From CAZWDL01 sp964632995 (GTDB lineage: Bacteria > Bacteroidota > Bacteroidia > Chitinophagales > Saprospiraceae): a stretch of DNA of 37,906 nucleotides. The notes beneath the pieces were generated by a model. That model was not told the origin of the DNA. It saw nothing but the letters and a program-made list of their open reading frames with translations, and ran no database searches. Where the stretch lies: NCBI GenBank assembly GCA_964632995.1, contig CAZWDL010000070.1:1-37906 (forward strand), in the 5' to 3' direction. A program made the translations under genes and the position numbers. Positions within the stretch are counted from its first letter, which is position 1. Each line of letters starts with the position of its first letter. Shown in pieces: positions 7,950 to 15,676 of this stretch.

Positions 7950-8831
7950 TCAACGCTCAACCACCCCCCGGTTTCCCAACCAGTCCTTTAACCGCTCTTT
8001 CCAGCTGGAGAGCACCGGATCTTCCGGTGCAAAGCCGACGCCGTGGCGGCCGCGTTCGTAGATGTGCAGTTCGGCCGGGACGTTATTGCGGCGCAGGGCG
8101 AGGTAGAAGAGTACGCTGTTTTCGGGCGGCACGGCGCGGTCCTCATCGGTATGAAAAAGGAAGGTCGGTGGAGTCAGCGGGGTGACCTGCGTGTCGTTCG
8201 ACAGGCTGTCGACGGCAGCCTTACCCGGTGTAGGTCCCAGCAGGAAGTGGCGGGAGCCGCGGTGAGCGTATTCCGTTTTCAGGCTGATGACCGGGTAGCC
8301 CAGCACCATGAAGTTGGGTTGGCAGCTGACGCGTTCCACCGGATCGGGGGCATGGGGATCGCCGTCATCAAAGTGGGTGCCCAGGGTGGAGGCCAGGTGG
8401 CCGCCTGCCGAAAAGCCCATGACGCCGATCTTGCCGGGGTTGACACCCCGCTTTTCCGCTCCGGCGCGAATGATCCGGAAGCCCCTTTTGGCGTCGTTGA
8501 GCATAGTCGGATGCCGGTAGCTGGGGCCTTCCCATACGCCGAGGCGGTAGCGGAGGACGAAAGCGTGCACGCCCAGTTCGTTGTACCAGCGGGCAATCTG
8601 CTCTCCCTCATGATCCATGGCCAGGTTGACATAGCCGCCACCGGGGCAGATCATGACTGCCGCGCCGGTAGCTTTATTAGCCGGCGCTTCGTAGAAAAAG
8701 AGCGCGGGCTTGTCCTTGTCTTCCTCCCCGAGTGCGCCGGGTGCGCCGTCGGGGTAGAGTAAGATTTCCTCCTGGGCGGATATGCTGACTGTCGAGTTGA
8801 AAAGAAGAAAGATAAAAAGGAGATGCTTCAT
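7950..8831 (-). CDS. Secreted alpha/beta hydrolase, probable carbohydrate (acetyl) esterase
   Basis: This 293-residue protein has a signal peptide (residues 1-20, ending SISAQ). It has an alpha/beta hydrolase domain with an oxyanion region CPGGGYVNLA, nucleophile Ser141 in GFSAGGHLAS, Asp231 in HTDEDRAVPP and His263 in GRHGVGF. The pattern is that of BD-FAE/acetyl-xylan-esterase-like enzymes that remove acyl groups from plant polysaccharides outside the cytoplasm. In a beta-mannoside cluster, deacetylation of acetylated manno-oligosaccharides is a reasonable inference, but the substrate is not shown by sequence. It converges with the epimerase gene and is not in an obvious operon with GH130. 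Confidence 0.85.
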   Translation of the reverse strand: MKHLLFIFLLFNSTVSISAQEEILLYPDGAPGALGEEDKDKPALFFYEAPANKATGAAVMICPGGGYVNLAMDHEGEQIARWYNELGVHAFVLRYRLGVWEGPSYRHPTMLNDAKRGFRIIRAGAEKRGVNPGKIGVMGFSAGGHLASTLGTHFDDGDPHAPDPVERVSCQPNFMVLGYPVISLKTEYAHRGSRHFLLGPTPGKAAVDSLSNDTQVTPLTPPTFLFHTDEDRAVPPENSVLFYLALRRNNVPAELHIYERGRHGVGFAPEDPVLSSWKERLKDWLGNRGVVER

Positions 8832-9004
8832 GTCGATAAGGGTTAATTTCAGTTGTCATTAGAGGGTCAACGGTGGTGCGGTTATTACGCAATAGCGGTC
8901 AAAGATTTACCCGACCAACTCCCCGGAGGGGCGGAGTATATTTTGTCGAAGCCGGTGACTTGCCTGACCATACTTGGGCGGGCGCTCGACGAACAGTAAA
9001 ATTC

Positions 9005-9046
9005 CTTCTTTCCGACTTCCGATTTCCGACTTCCGAATTTCCGACT
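9005..9046. repeat. Low-complexity TTCCGAC/TTCCGAT word repeat abutting the GH130 stop codon
   Basis: Five or so copies of a 7-base word TTCCGA(C/T) with small spacers lie directly past the GH130 stop. The complementary word family (GAAATCGGAAATCGG) sits on the other side of the gene at 10299-10335, so the gene is flanked by inverted copies. The rest of the 8832-9046 gap shows nothing recognisable. Confidence 0.55.
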
Positions 9047-10240
9047 TCAAAAGTGATCTTTCCCCAAAAACGCCTGATTCTTTCGGATCAGCTCGATGCG
9101 TTGCTGCATACAGACCCCGGTGCGCAGACCATCTTCCGGGGTATTGATGACGTAGTCGAGCAGTCGATCGACGGAGCTGGTGGCCACGTGAATGCGGGTA
9201 TCGCTGGAGCCGTAGTACAGATAAACTGTTCCATCGGAGCGGACGATCCAGCCATTGGCGAACAGCACATTCGACACATCACCGACCCGCTCCTGCCCCT
9301 GAGGCGCCATCAGGTAGCCGCCGGGGCGGTGCAGGATACGCGTGGGATCCTGCAGGTCGGTGAGGAAGGCGTAAAGGACGTAGCGCAGCCCTGCGGCTGT
9401 ATTGCGTACGCCGTGTGCGAGATGCAACCAGCCTTTTTTCGTTTTGATCGGCGCCGGCCCCTGGCCGTTTTTTAATTCGTTGACGGTGTGATAGCGGCGG
9501 TCTTCGATAATCTTTTCCTCGTTAATGACGGGGTTGGTGATATCCTTGCACAGCCCCCATCCGATGCCGCCGCCGCTGCCGGCCTGGATAAAATCATCCT
9601 GCGGGCGGGTGTAGAAGGCGTACTGTCCGTCGATAAATTCGGGGTGCAGTACACAGTTGCGTTGCTGGGACGAGGGCGTTTGCAAGTCGGGCAACCGCTC
9701 CCAGCTTTTGAGGTCTTTGGTACGGGCGATGCCGCATTGGGCGATGGCGGCGGAGAGGTCTTCCGGGTGATCGGGATCTTTGCGTTCGGTGCAGAAAACG
9801 CCGTAAATCCAACCGTCCTGATGGCGGGTCAGGCGCATATCGTAGACATTGACATCCGGATCGCCGGTCTCCGGCATTTGGATCGGGTAATCCCAGAAGC
9901 GGAAGCGGTCGATTCCTGTAGAGCTCTCAGCGACGGCGAAGAAGGATTTGCGGTCATAGCCTTCCATGCGGGTGACGAGCAGGAATTTGCCGTCCAGCTC
10001 GATAGCACCGGAGTTGAAAACCGAGTTTACGCCCATGCGCACCATAAAATGCGGGTTGGTCTCCGGGTTGAGGTCGTATTTCCAATGTGGCGGAACATGC
10101 AGGGCCGTGAGAATCGGGAACTTGTAACGCTCAAAGATTCCGTTGCCGATAGTGACTTTGAGGTTGCGTCGGGTAATGAGATATTCGTATTCGGAGTTGA
10201 GCTGAAAGAGCCGCTGATGAAAAGTGGGAACAGGCTTCAT
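9047..10240 (-). CDS. GH130 glycoside phosphorylase, probable 4-O-beta-D-mannosyl-D-glucose phosphorylase
   Basis: The 397 residues lack a signal peptide, fitting a cytoplasmic five-bladed propeller of family GH130. Family features are NPHFMVRMGVNSVFNSGAIE, the catalytic general-acid region VYDMRLTRHQDGWIYG (Asp134), an Arg/His-rich phosphate-binding area (HGVRNTAAGLRYVLYAFL) and the end LYYGSSDTRIHVATSS. The overall pattern is closer to subfamily 1 (mannosylglucose phosphorylase) than to mannan or GlcNAc-linked members. The reaction would be Man-beta-1,4-Glc + phosphate to mannose-1-phosphate + glucose. With the 2-epimerase and symporter nearby this completes intracellular mannobiose breakdown. 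It is transcribed opposite to both, so it is controlled separately. Confidence 0.88.
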   Translation of the reverse strand: MKPVPTFHQRLFQLNSEYEYLITRRNLKVTIGNGIFERYKFPILTALHVPPHWKYDLNPETNPHFMVRMGVNSVFNSGAIELDGKFLLVTRMEGYDRKSFFAVAESSTGIDRFRFWDYPIQMPETGDPDVNVYDMRLTRHQDGWIYGVFCTERKDPDHPEDLSAAIAQCGIARTKDLKSWERLPDLQTPSSQQRNCVLHPEFIDGQYAFYTRPQDDFIQAGSGGGIGWGLCKDITNPVINEEKIIEDRRYHTVNELKNGQGPAPIKTKKGWLHLAHGVRNTAAGLRYVLYAFLTDLQDPTRILHRPGGYLMAPQGQERVGDVSNVLFANGWIVRSDGTVYLYYGSSDTRIHVATSSVDRLLDYVINTPEDGLRTGVCMQQRIELIRKNQAFLGKDHF

Positions 10241-10269
10241 ACTGATAGCAGTTTTCTAGTTGATTGCTG

Positions 10270-10277
10270 CAAAGATA
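10270..10277 (-). promoter_or_regulatory. Bacteroidota-type -7 promoter box upstream of GH130
   Basis: On the minus strand TATCTTTG matches the Bacteroidota -7 consensus TAnnTTTG exactly and lies 30 bases before the GH130 ATG. No clear TTG at about -33 was seen; the expected position falls in the GGAAATCGG word repeat. This is a motif match only. Confidence 0.35.
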
Positions 10278-10298
10278 AAAATAGACGGAAAGAGGAAG

Positions 10299-10335
10299 GA
10301 AATCGGAAGTGGGAAATCGGAAATCGGAAATCGGA
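10299..10335. repeat. GGAAATCGG word repeat upstream of GH130
   Basis: At least four overlapping copies of a 7-base AATCGGA word, with variants GGAAGTGG. It is inverted relative to the repeat at 9005-9046 on the other side of the gene. It lies just upstream of the putative -7 box. Confidence 0.55.
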
Positions 10336-10391
10336 AGCTTGAGGCTGTCTCATAGCCAAAACTGCAAAGCAGTTTGCAGAATAATTATACT

Positions 10392-10435
10392 GACGTCGAA
10401 ATGGTTTGAGAAACTTCTCAAACCATTTCGGCGTC
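10392..10435. terminator. 20-bp stem-loop downstream of the TIM-barrel lipoprotein gene
   Basis: The arms 10392-10411 and 10416-10435 are complementary over 20 bases with a single mismatch and a 4-base loop AACT. A second inverted pair, CAAGAAA...TTTCTTG, lies closer to the stop codon at about 10449-10476. Both stand in the 268-base gap between convergent ends on the minus strand. Termination is plausible but a T tract is weak. Part of the left arm belongs to an 18-base word repeated at 18205-18222. Confidence 0.5.
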
Positions 10436-10508
10436 GACTCATCCTTTTCAAGAAACAGGGGGAACCCATTTTCTTGCTCCAGGTCTCCCCTGTGTTCCGA
10501 TCTCAGCT

Positions 10509-11525
10509 TCAGCTCAGCTGCTGGCCCACGCGTTCCAGCAATTCTTTGGTAGCGGCGATGCCCTGGTCTTCGGAGAGCTGATTACCTTCGTACTCGATGC
10601 CGACGTAGCCGGTATAGCCAAACTCCTTAACGATTTGCATCACTTTTAAATAGTCGGTATGGATTTCGTTGCCGTTCTCGTCAAAATCGTGGGATTTGGC
10701 GCTGACGGCTTTGGCGTAGGGCATCATTTCGCGGACGCCCTGGTAGCGGTCGTACTCTTCGACGCAGTTGCCCTCCCAGAACCCGTCGCCATCGCGTCTG
10801 ACGCAGAAGTTACCAAAATCGGGCAAGGTGCCTACGTTATCCATTCCTACGCCCTGCATGACGCCGGCCAGCCATTGTCCGTTGGAGGAGTAGCTGCCGT
10901 GATTTTCGACCAGCACGTTGATGCCGGACTGGGCAGCGTATTCACCGAGCTTGCCCAGACCATCGATGGCCGCCTGTTGTACTTCTTGCATGGACCCCAC
11001 CCCGAAGGCGTTGACGCGGATAGAGTGGCAGCCCAGAAATTTGGCGGCATCGACCCACTTGTGATGGTTTTCGACGGCCAGTTTTCTTTCCTCATCGCCG
11101 GTGGCGCCTAGGTTGCCCTCCCCGTCGACCATGATCAGGAGGCTGCGTACGCCGTTGTCCTCAGCGCGTTTTTTCATTTCGCCGAGATATTGCTGATCTT
11201 TGGCTTTGTCTCTGAAAAACTGGTTGACATACTCGACGGCCTCGATACCAAAGTCATTTCGGGCCTTGGCGGCAAAATCGAGATTATCCAGCTGGCCGTC
11301 GAACAAGGATTTGTTCAACGACCATTGCGCCAGGGAGATTTTAAAGAACATATCGGCCGGTGTGCCCACCTGGGTGGTGGGTCCTTCCGCTGCTGTCTCT
11401 TCCGTACCTTCGCCTTCCGCTTGTCCGCCGCCGCAACTGCTAAGGCTGCCACTCATGCCCAGTAATCCGAAGCCGATGGCGTACTGGGTGCTTTCTTTGA
11501 GGAATTTTCTCCGATTCTTTCTCAT
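10509..11525 (-). CDS. Tat-type lipoprotein sugar phosphate isomerase/epimerase (AP-endonuclease-2-like TIM barrel)
   Basis: The 338-residue product starts RKNRRKFLKES, a twin-arginine motif, followed by a hydrophobic stretch and lipobox-like LSSC near residue 31, then a flexible E/G/T-rich spacer. The rest fits a xylose-isomerase-like TIM barrel: FGIEAVEYVNQFFRDKA, LLIMVDGEGNLG, HSIRVNAFG, GINVLVENHGSYSS, DFGNFC, AVSAKSHDFDENG and GYVGIEYEGN. The Glu, Asp/His and final Glu of this metal-dependent family are present. It would act folded and anchored outside the cytoplasm. Such Bacteroidota proteins often accompany Gfo/Idh/MocA oxidoreductases (one at 18513) and may act on keto-sugars; the substrate is unknown. 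Start chosen because it gives the Tat signal. Confidence 0.82.
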   Translation of the reverse strand: MRKNRRKFLKESTQYAIGFGLLGMSGSLSSCGGGQAEGEGTEETAAEGPTTQVGTPADMFFKISLAQWSLNKSLFDGQLDNLDFAAKARNDFGIEAVEYVNQFFRDKAKDQQYLGEMKKRAEDNGVRSLLIMVDGEGNLGATGDEERKLAVENHHKWVDAAKFLGCHSIRVNAFGVGSMQEVQQAAIDGLGKLGEYAAQSGINVLVENHGSYSSNGQWLAGVMQGVGMDNVGTLPDFGNFCVRRDGDGFWEGNCVEEYDRYQGVREMMPYAKAVSAKSHDFDENGNEIHTDYLKVMQIVKEFGYTGYVGIEYEGNQLSEDQGIAATKELLERVGQQLS

Positions 11526-11563
11526 GATGTCAGATAGGATTTAAGTATTTATGAAATGTGGTT

Positions 11564-11588
11564 CTTGATGCTGGATGCTTGATGCTGG
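11564..11588. repeat. GATGCTGGATGCTT low-complexity repeat
   Basis: Three copies of CTTGATGCTGG-like words occur in tandem upstream of the lipoprotein gene. The remainder of 11526-11758 holds nothing recognisable. Confidence 0.4.
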
Positions 11589-11758
11589 TATCCGGCGGAA
11601 AAACTACGAAAAGTTTTTCAACCTTTGGTAAAGGGGGGCAAAGAGAAAGCTCAGGATTTTCATGGCGTCAGGGTTTAGGCTGTGGCCAAAACACACTTTT
11701 CTAACAGGAAAAATACGAAAGTCTTTACAAAAGACGATGAAACCATGAAGCCCTTCCC

Positions 11759-12319
11759 CTACAACTGCTCCAACATAGACTCCGGCAGCTGCTGTCTTAG
11801 CTGCGGCTCATCCTGTACCAGTTTGCGGGCCTCTTCCAGCTGGCCGGATTCCAGATAGGCCTTGACCAGGTAAAGCGCCGCATCACTGCGGTACTGCCGG
11901 CCGAACTTCAGATACTGTATAGAGCGCTGAAGGTTGCGCTGGTCCTCAGGTGCATATAAGTAAAGCAGGCCCAGGAAGTAGGCATGCCGGGTAAATTCCG
12001 ACATTTCCATGGTATTGGAAAGCAGCGATTCCAGTTTGCGGCGGGCGTCGTTGTAGTCGCCTTCGAGCAGGGGTTGTTCCCATTCTTCATTGATGGGAAG
12101 GATTTCGTCCCGGTTGAGTTCGGTGATCTTGTCGAGCGCTGCCTCACCCTCCAGGGCGAGCGGCGGTTCGGTATAAGGCGCCTCCGTTTCCGGCACGCTC
12201 ATAAACTGATAGATGAGCAGGATGACGCCGACGAGGACAATGATACCCATCCCGTACCATATCCAGGTGTTGTAGCTTCTGGAAGTCGTTTTTCGTTCCG
12301 GAGATTTGCGGTGTGCCAT
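11759..12319 (-). CDS. Membrane-anchored small TPR-like protein, unknown function
   Basis: The 186 residues begin with a short basic cytoplasmic segment and one transmembrane helix (WYGMGIIVLVGVILLIYQF, about residues 20-38). The C-terminal half is helical with TPR-like spacing: NDARRKLESLLSNT, HAYFLGLLYLYAPEDQ, LQRSIQYLKFGRQYRSDAAL and YLVKAYLESGQLEEARKLV. Proteins of this kind tether helical-repeat domains to the membrane for protein contacts. Neighbours are the TIM-barrel lipoprotein and a GntR regulator, both on the same strand but separated by 200+ bases, so an operon is not clear. Confidence 0.65.
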   Translation of the reverse strand: MAHRKSPERKTTSRSYNTWIWYGMGIIVLVGVILLIYQFMSVPETEAPYTEPPLALEGEAALDKITELNRDEILPINEEWEQPLLEGDYNDARRKLESLLSNTMEMSEFTRHAYFLGLLYLYAPEDQRNLQRSIQYLKFGRQYRSDAALYLVKAYLESGQLEEARKLVQDEPQLRQQLPESMLEQL

Positions 12320-12512
12320 GTTCGGTCTTTACTATGGTAAGGAAAAAAGAGGGGAGGAGGTTCGAGGAGGCAGGATAGTTCGATTTTGTTTGAGGTGGTT
12401 CGGGCGATACGGGGGGATTCATTCTTATCTGATTTTTTGGGTTATGTATAGTTCTGCTGTGCGTTTCCGGGATGACCACCGGTTGCCATTGCTGAGCCAG
12501 GCGCTGTGGAGA

Positions 12513-12537
12513 CCATGGACCGTTGACTATGGACTAT
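12513..12537. repeat. GACTATGGACTATG low-complexity words
   Basis: Imperfect tandem copies of (T/C)(A/C)TGGAC(C/T) follow the GntR gene's stop codon on its downstream side. The rest of the 12320-12541 gap shows no gene. Confidence 0.35.
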
Positions 12538-12541
12538 GCCG

Positions 12542-13558
12542 TTACAACGAATTCCGCAGAATCAATTGGAAGGGGTTCTCAATATGGTCCCGTTTATTTT
12601 CCAGAATCATTTTCGCTGCCGTCCGGCCCATTCGAGCGTGATCGGTAGACATGACGGTGATGCCGTCGAGCAGTATTTCTTTGAGCGGGCTTTCGTTATA
12701 GGAGAGAATGCCGATGTCCCTGCCGACTTTCAGTCCGGCGGCTTTGGTTTTTTTTATGAGGGTAACGAGATCATCTTCCATGAGGGTGATGTAAGCTTCC
12801 CCTGGGGTGATGACTTCGCGACTAATGTCCGCCACGATTTTGCCCTTCCAGCAGTTTTCGATGCAGAATTGCTGGAACCCCTTCAGGATTTCCTTGGCGT
12901 GGTAGGTGTGGTTGGGAAAAATGATGTTAAGGCCTTTGTACTTGAAGATGAGTTCGCGTGCTTCGGTCACGGCGCGATAGATATCCGATTCGAAATTCTG
13001 GTAGACGGCGGCATAGTCGCCGGTAATGCCGTCGATTTTCTTATCGAGCAGCAATAGTTTGTGTTTGGGTAACTGATTGATGATGTCTTTGGCTTTTTCA
13101 GCTCCGGTATAGAAGTGAGAGATGATGACGTAATGCGTATAGCTGCCGTCGTTATTGGTAATCAGATCCTGGAAGATACGGAAGTTGTTGTGGTAGACGA
13201 AGAAATCAATGCCTACTCCATCTCCGAGTGTCTCGACGAATGCGTCATAGATGATCTTTTTGTGCGCGCTGAGCTTGTTGAACAGCAAAAAAATTTTTCG
13301 TTTTTGTCGGTAGTTGACATTGCTGATGTAGAACCCTTTGCCCGGCACCGATTTGATCAGGCCCTGTTTTTTGAGTTCCCGGTAGGCCTTTTCCACGGTA
13401 TCGCGGGAGACGTCGAAGGAAATGCTCACCTCGTTGATGGAGGGCAATTTGTCATTGACCTGAATACTTTGATTCTCAATTCCCGCAATAATAGAATTGA
13501 CGATTTGCTTGTATTTAGGAGTGCTGGAATATTCGTTGATCTTGATGAGGTATAGCAT
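12542..13558 (-). CDS. GntR-family transcriptional regulator with LacI-type sugar-binding-like domain
   Basis: Residues ~8-75 are a GntR winged helix: STPKYKQIVNSIIAGIENQ, INEVSISFDVSRDTVEKAYR and ELKKQGLIKSVPGKGFYI. Residues ~85-338 resemble the periplasmic-binding-protein-like domain of LacI/GntR regulators (KIFLLFNKLSAHKKIIYDAF, HYVIISHF, LLLLDKKIDG, DIGILSYNESPLKEILLDGI). This architecture is common in Bacteroidota regulators of sugar catabolism, where a sugar ligand alters DNA binding. Its place beside the mannoside block makes control of those genes likely but unproved. No operator was identified. The ATG at 13558 gives the expected short N-terminus before the winged helix. Confidence 0.88.
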   Translation of the reverse strand: MLYLIKINEYSSTPKYKQIVNSIIAGIENQSIQVNDKLPSINEVSISFDVSRDTVEKAYRELKKQGLIKSVPGKGFYISNVNYRQKRKIFLLFNKLSAHKKIIYDAFVETLGDGVGIDFFVYHNNFRIFQDLITNNDGSYTHYVIISHFYTGAEKAKDIINQLPKHKLLLLDKKIDGITGDYAAVYQNFESDIYRAVTEARELIFKYKGLNIIFPNHTYHAKEILKGFQQFCIENCWKGKIVADISREVITPGEAYITLMEDDLVTLIKKTKAAGLKVGRDIGILSYNESPLKEILLDGITVMSTDHARMGRTAAKMILENKRDHIENPFQLILRNSL

Positions 13559-13670
13559 GCCGGACAGGCGGTTTCTGTGATAACGGCGATAAGGGCCCGA
13601 TTCTTTTTTCCTGAAGGTAGCAATTTAGGTGTTTTTCGTCAATTGTAAGAGGATTGAGTTTCACCAGCCC

Positions 13671-14429
13671 TTACCTGTCGACCCATTCTTTAAAACCCTG
13701 GGCTTTCGACCGGCTCACCAGAAACTCCAATTCTTCCGACGGTACGCTGAGTTCGATTTTCAGCCGCTGACTGAAGTAGGGATGGATCTTGCTGACGGCT
13801 TCGATGTTGATAATCTGCCCCCGGTTGATCTGAAAGAACTGCAGGGGGTCCAGCATCTCCATTAATCCTTCCACCGAATTGGGGTAGAGATGGCGTTGGC
13901 GTTGGAAAGTGTGCAGGAAAGTCAGTCCTTCCTCCGAATTGACGTAAGCGATATCCGAAATGTTGATGAACTCGAAGTGGTTGCCTTTCTTGATCAGGCA
14001 GCGGTGCTTCTTCTGCCGGTTCATTTTGCTGAAAACGGCCTGAAGCTGGGCAGACAGGTCCGGTAGCGGCTTCGGCTGCCGGGCGGTAAATTTTTCCAGC
14101 GCCCGCTTCAGCTCATCGATGTGGATAGGTTTGAGCAGATAATCTATACTGTTCACTTTGAAAGCATCGACGGCGTACTGGTCAAAAGCCGTGGTGAAAA
14201 TGATCGGAGAATGGACCTCCACGTGTTTGAAGATTTCGAAACTCAGCCCGTCCGACAACTGGATGTCCAGGAAGATCAGGTCCGGAGCTTTGTGCTGATG
14301 CAACCAGTTGACGGTGTCTTCCACGCTTTCCAGGTGGGCCAGCAGCCTGGTTTCCGCCTTCACTTTTTTGATGATGCTATGCAGATATTCGAAGGCATTG
14401 ATCTCATCTTCGACAATGAGGATATTCAT
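13671..14429 (-). CDS. LytTR-family response regulator
   Basis: The 252 residues comprise a receiver domain (MNILIVEDE; phospho-acceptor Asp55 in LIFLDIQLSDG; conserved Thr/Lys region IIFTTAFDQYAVDAF and IDYLLKPI) and, from about residue 145, a LytTR DNA-binding domain (LIKKGNHFEFINISDIAYV, FFQINRGQIINIEAVSKI). The ATG overlaps the kinase gene's end by four bases, so the pair is translationally coupled. The upstream TonB-dependent receptor gene is read in the same direction. Targets are unknown. Confidence 0.93.
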   Translation of the reverse strand: MNILIVEDEINAFEYLHSIIKKVKAETRLLAHLESVEDTVNWLHQHKAPDLIFLDIQLSDGLSFEIFKHVEVHSPIIFTTAFDQYAVDAFKVNSIDYLLKPIHIDELKRALEKFTARQPKPLPDLSAQLQAVFSKMNRQKKHRCLIKKGNHFEFINISDIAYVNSEEGLTFLHTFQRQRHLYPNSVEGLMEMLDPLQFFQINRGQIINIEAVSKIHPYFSQRLKIELSVPSEELEFLVSRSKAQGFKEWVDR

Positions 14430-15487
14430 GGCAAATCGTTTGAATAGATGAGCGGAACGGATACCGAGAAGCGCCGGTCATTTTCTTCCACCAGCAGGGG
14501 CGCCTGCGTGAAGAAGGCGACCCGGTTGCGAATATTCTTCAGGCCCATACCGGTAGATCCCACTTCTTGTATTTTCTTTTGTATGTTGTTCCTGACCTGG
14601 ATGTAGCGCCCGTCTTGTACCAAAGAGATATCTATGGTCAGGGGTTTCTTATTGGCTACAATATTGTGTTTTACGGCGTTCTCGATCAGCAATTGCAGGC
14701 AGAGCGGCAGGATGCGCGCCCGGGCCGGCACCGCTTCGGGGATTCTAATGTCAATTCCGTGATGGAAACGCTCCTGCAACAGATCGGCGTAGATGCGCAC
14801 GTTGTCGAGTTCTGTTTGCAACAATACCAGCGGGTGATCCTGATTGCTGACGGCGTAGCGGTAGAACTTGGACAGCTTGCTGAGGTAGTTAATCGCCCGT
14901 TCGGAATCCATTGGGATCAGGTTCATCAGGGTGTTCAGGCTGTTGAAGAGAAAGTGGGGGTTGATCTGATTGCGCAGATTATCCAACTGCCCCTGGAGGT
15001 GTGCCCGTTGAATTTGTTCCTTTTCCACGACCGCTGCGTTGTATTTGTGAAAGAAATAAATGGCTTCGTAGAGTGTCGTCAAGGCGAAAGTAAGGAAATA
15101 GGTGGCGATGATCGATTTGAAAATCGTCGGCTCGAATAAGTCCGGAAGTCCGATGAAGTCGTAGATGTAATGACAAAAGGGCGTGATCAGCCATCCGATA
15201 AAGGGGATGGTCAGTAAGACGATCAGCAGTTGCAATCCCAGGCGTTTGGTCGTCTGGCTGAGGGCGCCGTACCTTTTGCGTACCCGGATGACCATCTGCC
15301 GGTTGAACAGCCAGTAAATCGTCGTGTAGACCAGCCCTTCGAAGAATTCTGTATGGGCGATAGACAAATAGTACTGAAAATCGACTCCGAAGAAAAGTAA
15401 GGGAATAATAAAAGTCAGGACCGGTATTCCCAGCAGCATCAACTTGCGGTCGTCGAAAGCCAGATATTCGATATTGGGTTGAAGCAT
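14426..15487 (-). CDS. LytS/YehU-type sensor histidine kinase
   Basis: From the ATG at 15487 (MLQPNIEYLAF) the protein has about four transmembrane helices (LLGIPVLTFIIPLLFFG, FEGLVYTTIYWLFN, LLIVLLTIPFIGWLI, IIATYFLTFALTTLYEAI). A short coiled coil follows, then the His_kinase motif QINPHFLFNSLNTLMNLIP (His178 phospho-acceptor in this numbering), and the ATPase end with LLIENAVKHNI and GMGLKNIRNR. A longer frame reaches 15601, but its extra 38 residues are basic and proline-rich and not family-like. It works with the overlapping LytTR regulator. No ligand-binding ectodomain is visible, so sensing is probably in the membrane segment. Confidence 0.9.
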   Translation of the reverse strand: MLQPNIEYLAFDDRKLMLLGIPVLTFIIPLLFFGVDFQYYLSIAHTEFFEGLVYTTIYWLFNRQMVIRVRKRYGALSQTTKRLGLQLLIVLLTIPFIGWLITPFCHYIYDFIGLPDLFEPTIFKSIIATYFLTFALTTLYEAIYFFHKYNAAVVEKEQIQRAHLQGQLDNLRNQINPHFLFNSLNTLMNLIPMDSERAINYLSKLSKFYRYAVSNQDHPLVLLQTELDNVRIYADLLQERFHHGIDIRIPEAVPARARILPLCLQLLIENAVKHNIVANKKPLTIDISLVQDGRYIQVRNNIQKKIQEVGSTGMGLKNIRNRVAFFTQAPLLVEENDRRFSVSVPLIYSNDLP

Positions 15488-15676
15488 AGGCAGGCCTGGT
15501 ATTTGCTGCGGCCATAGTAAAGATAAAAATATCCGGAAAGACGGTATGCGGTAGAAGGGGGATGATGGACGAATGGACTCCCTGCTGAGTTTTTCCGTCA
15601 CGTTGGAAATTCCTTTTCCCGTCCATCATCGGTCCTTTCATACTTGCCAGAAAGTTTAATGCTGCCGTTCTTTCAA

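Noticed and set aside
9005..10335. TTCCGAT/ATCGGAA repeats considered as a CRISPR array
   Set aside because: Units are 7 bases without unique spacers of constant length, and no cas genes are present.
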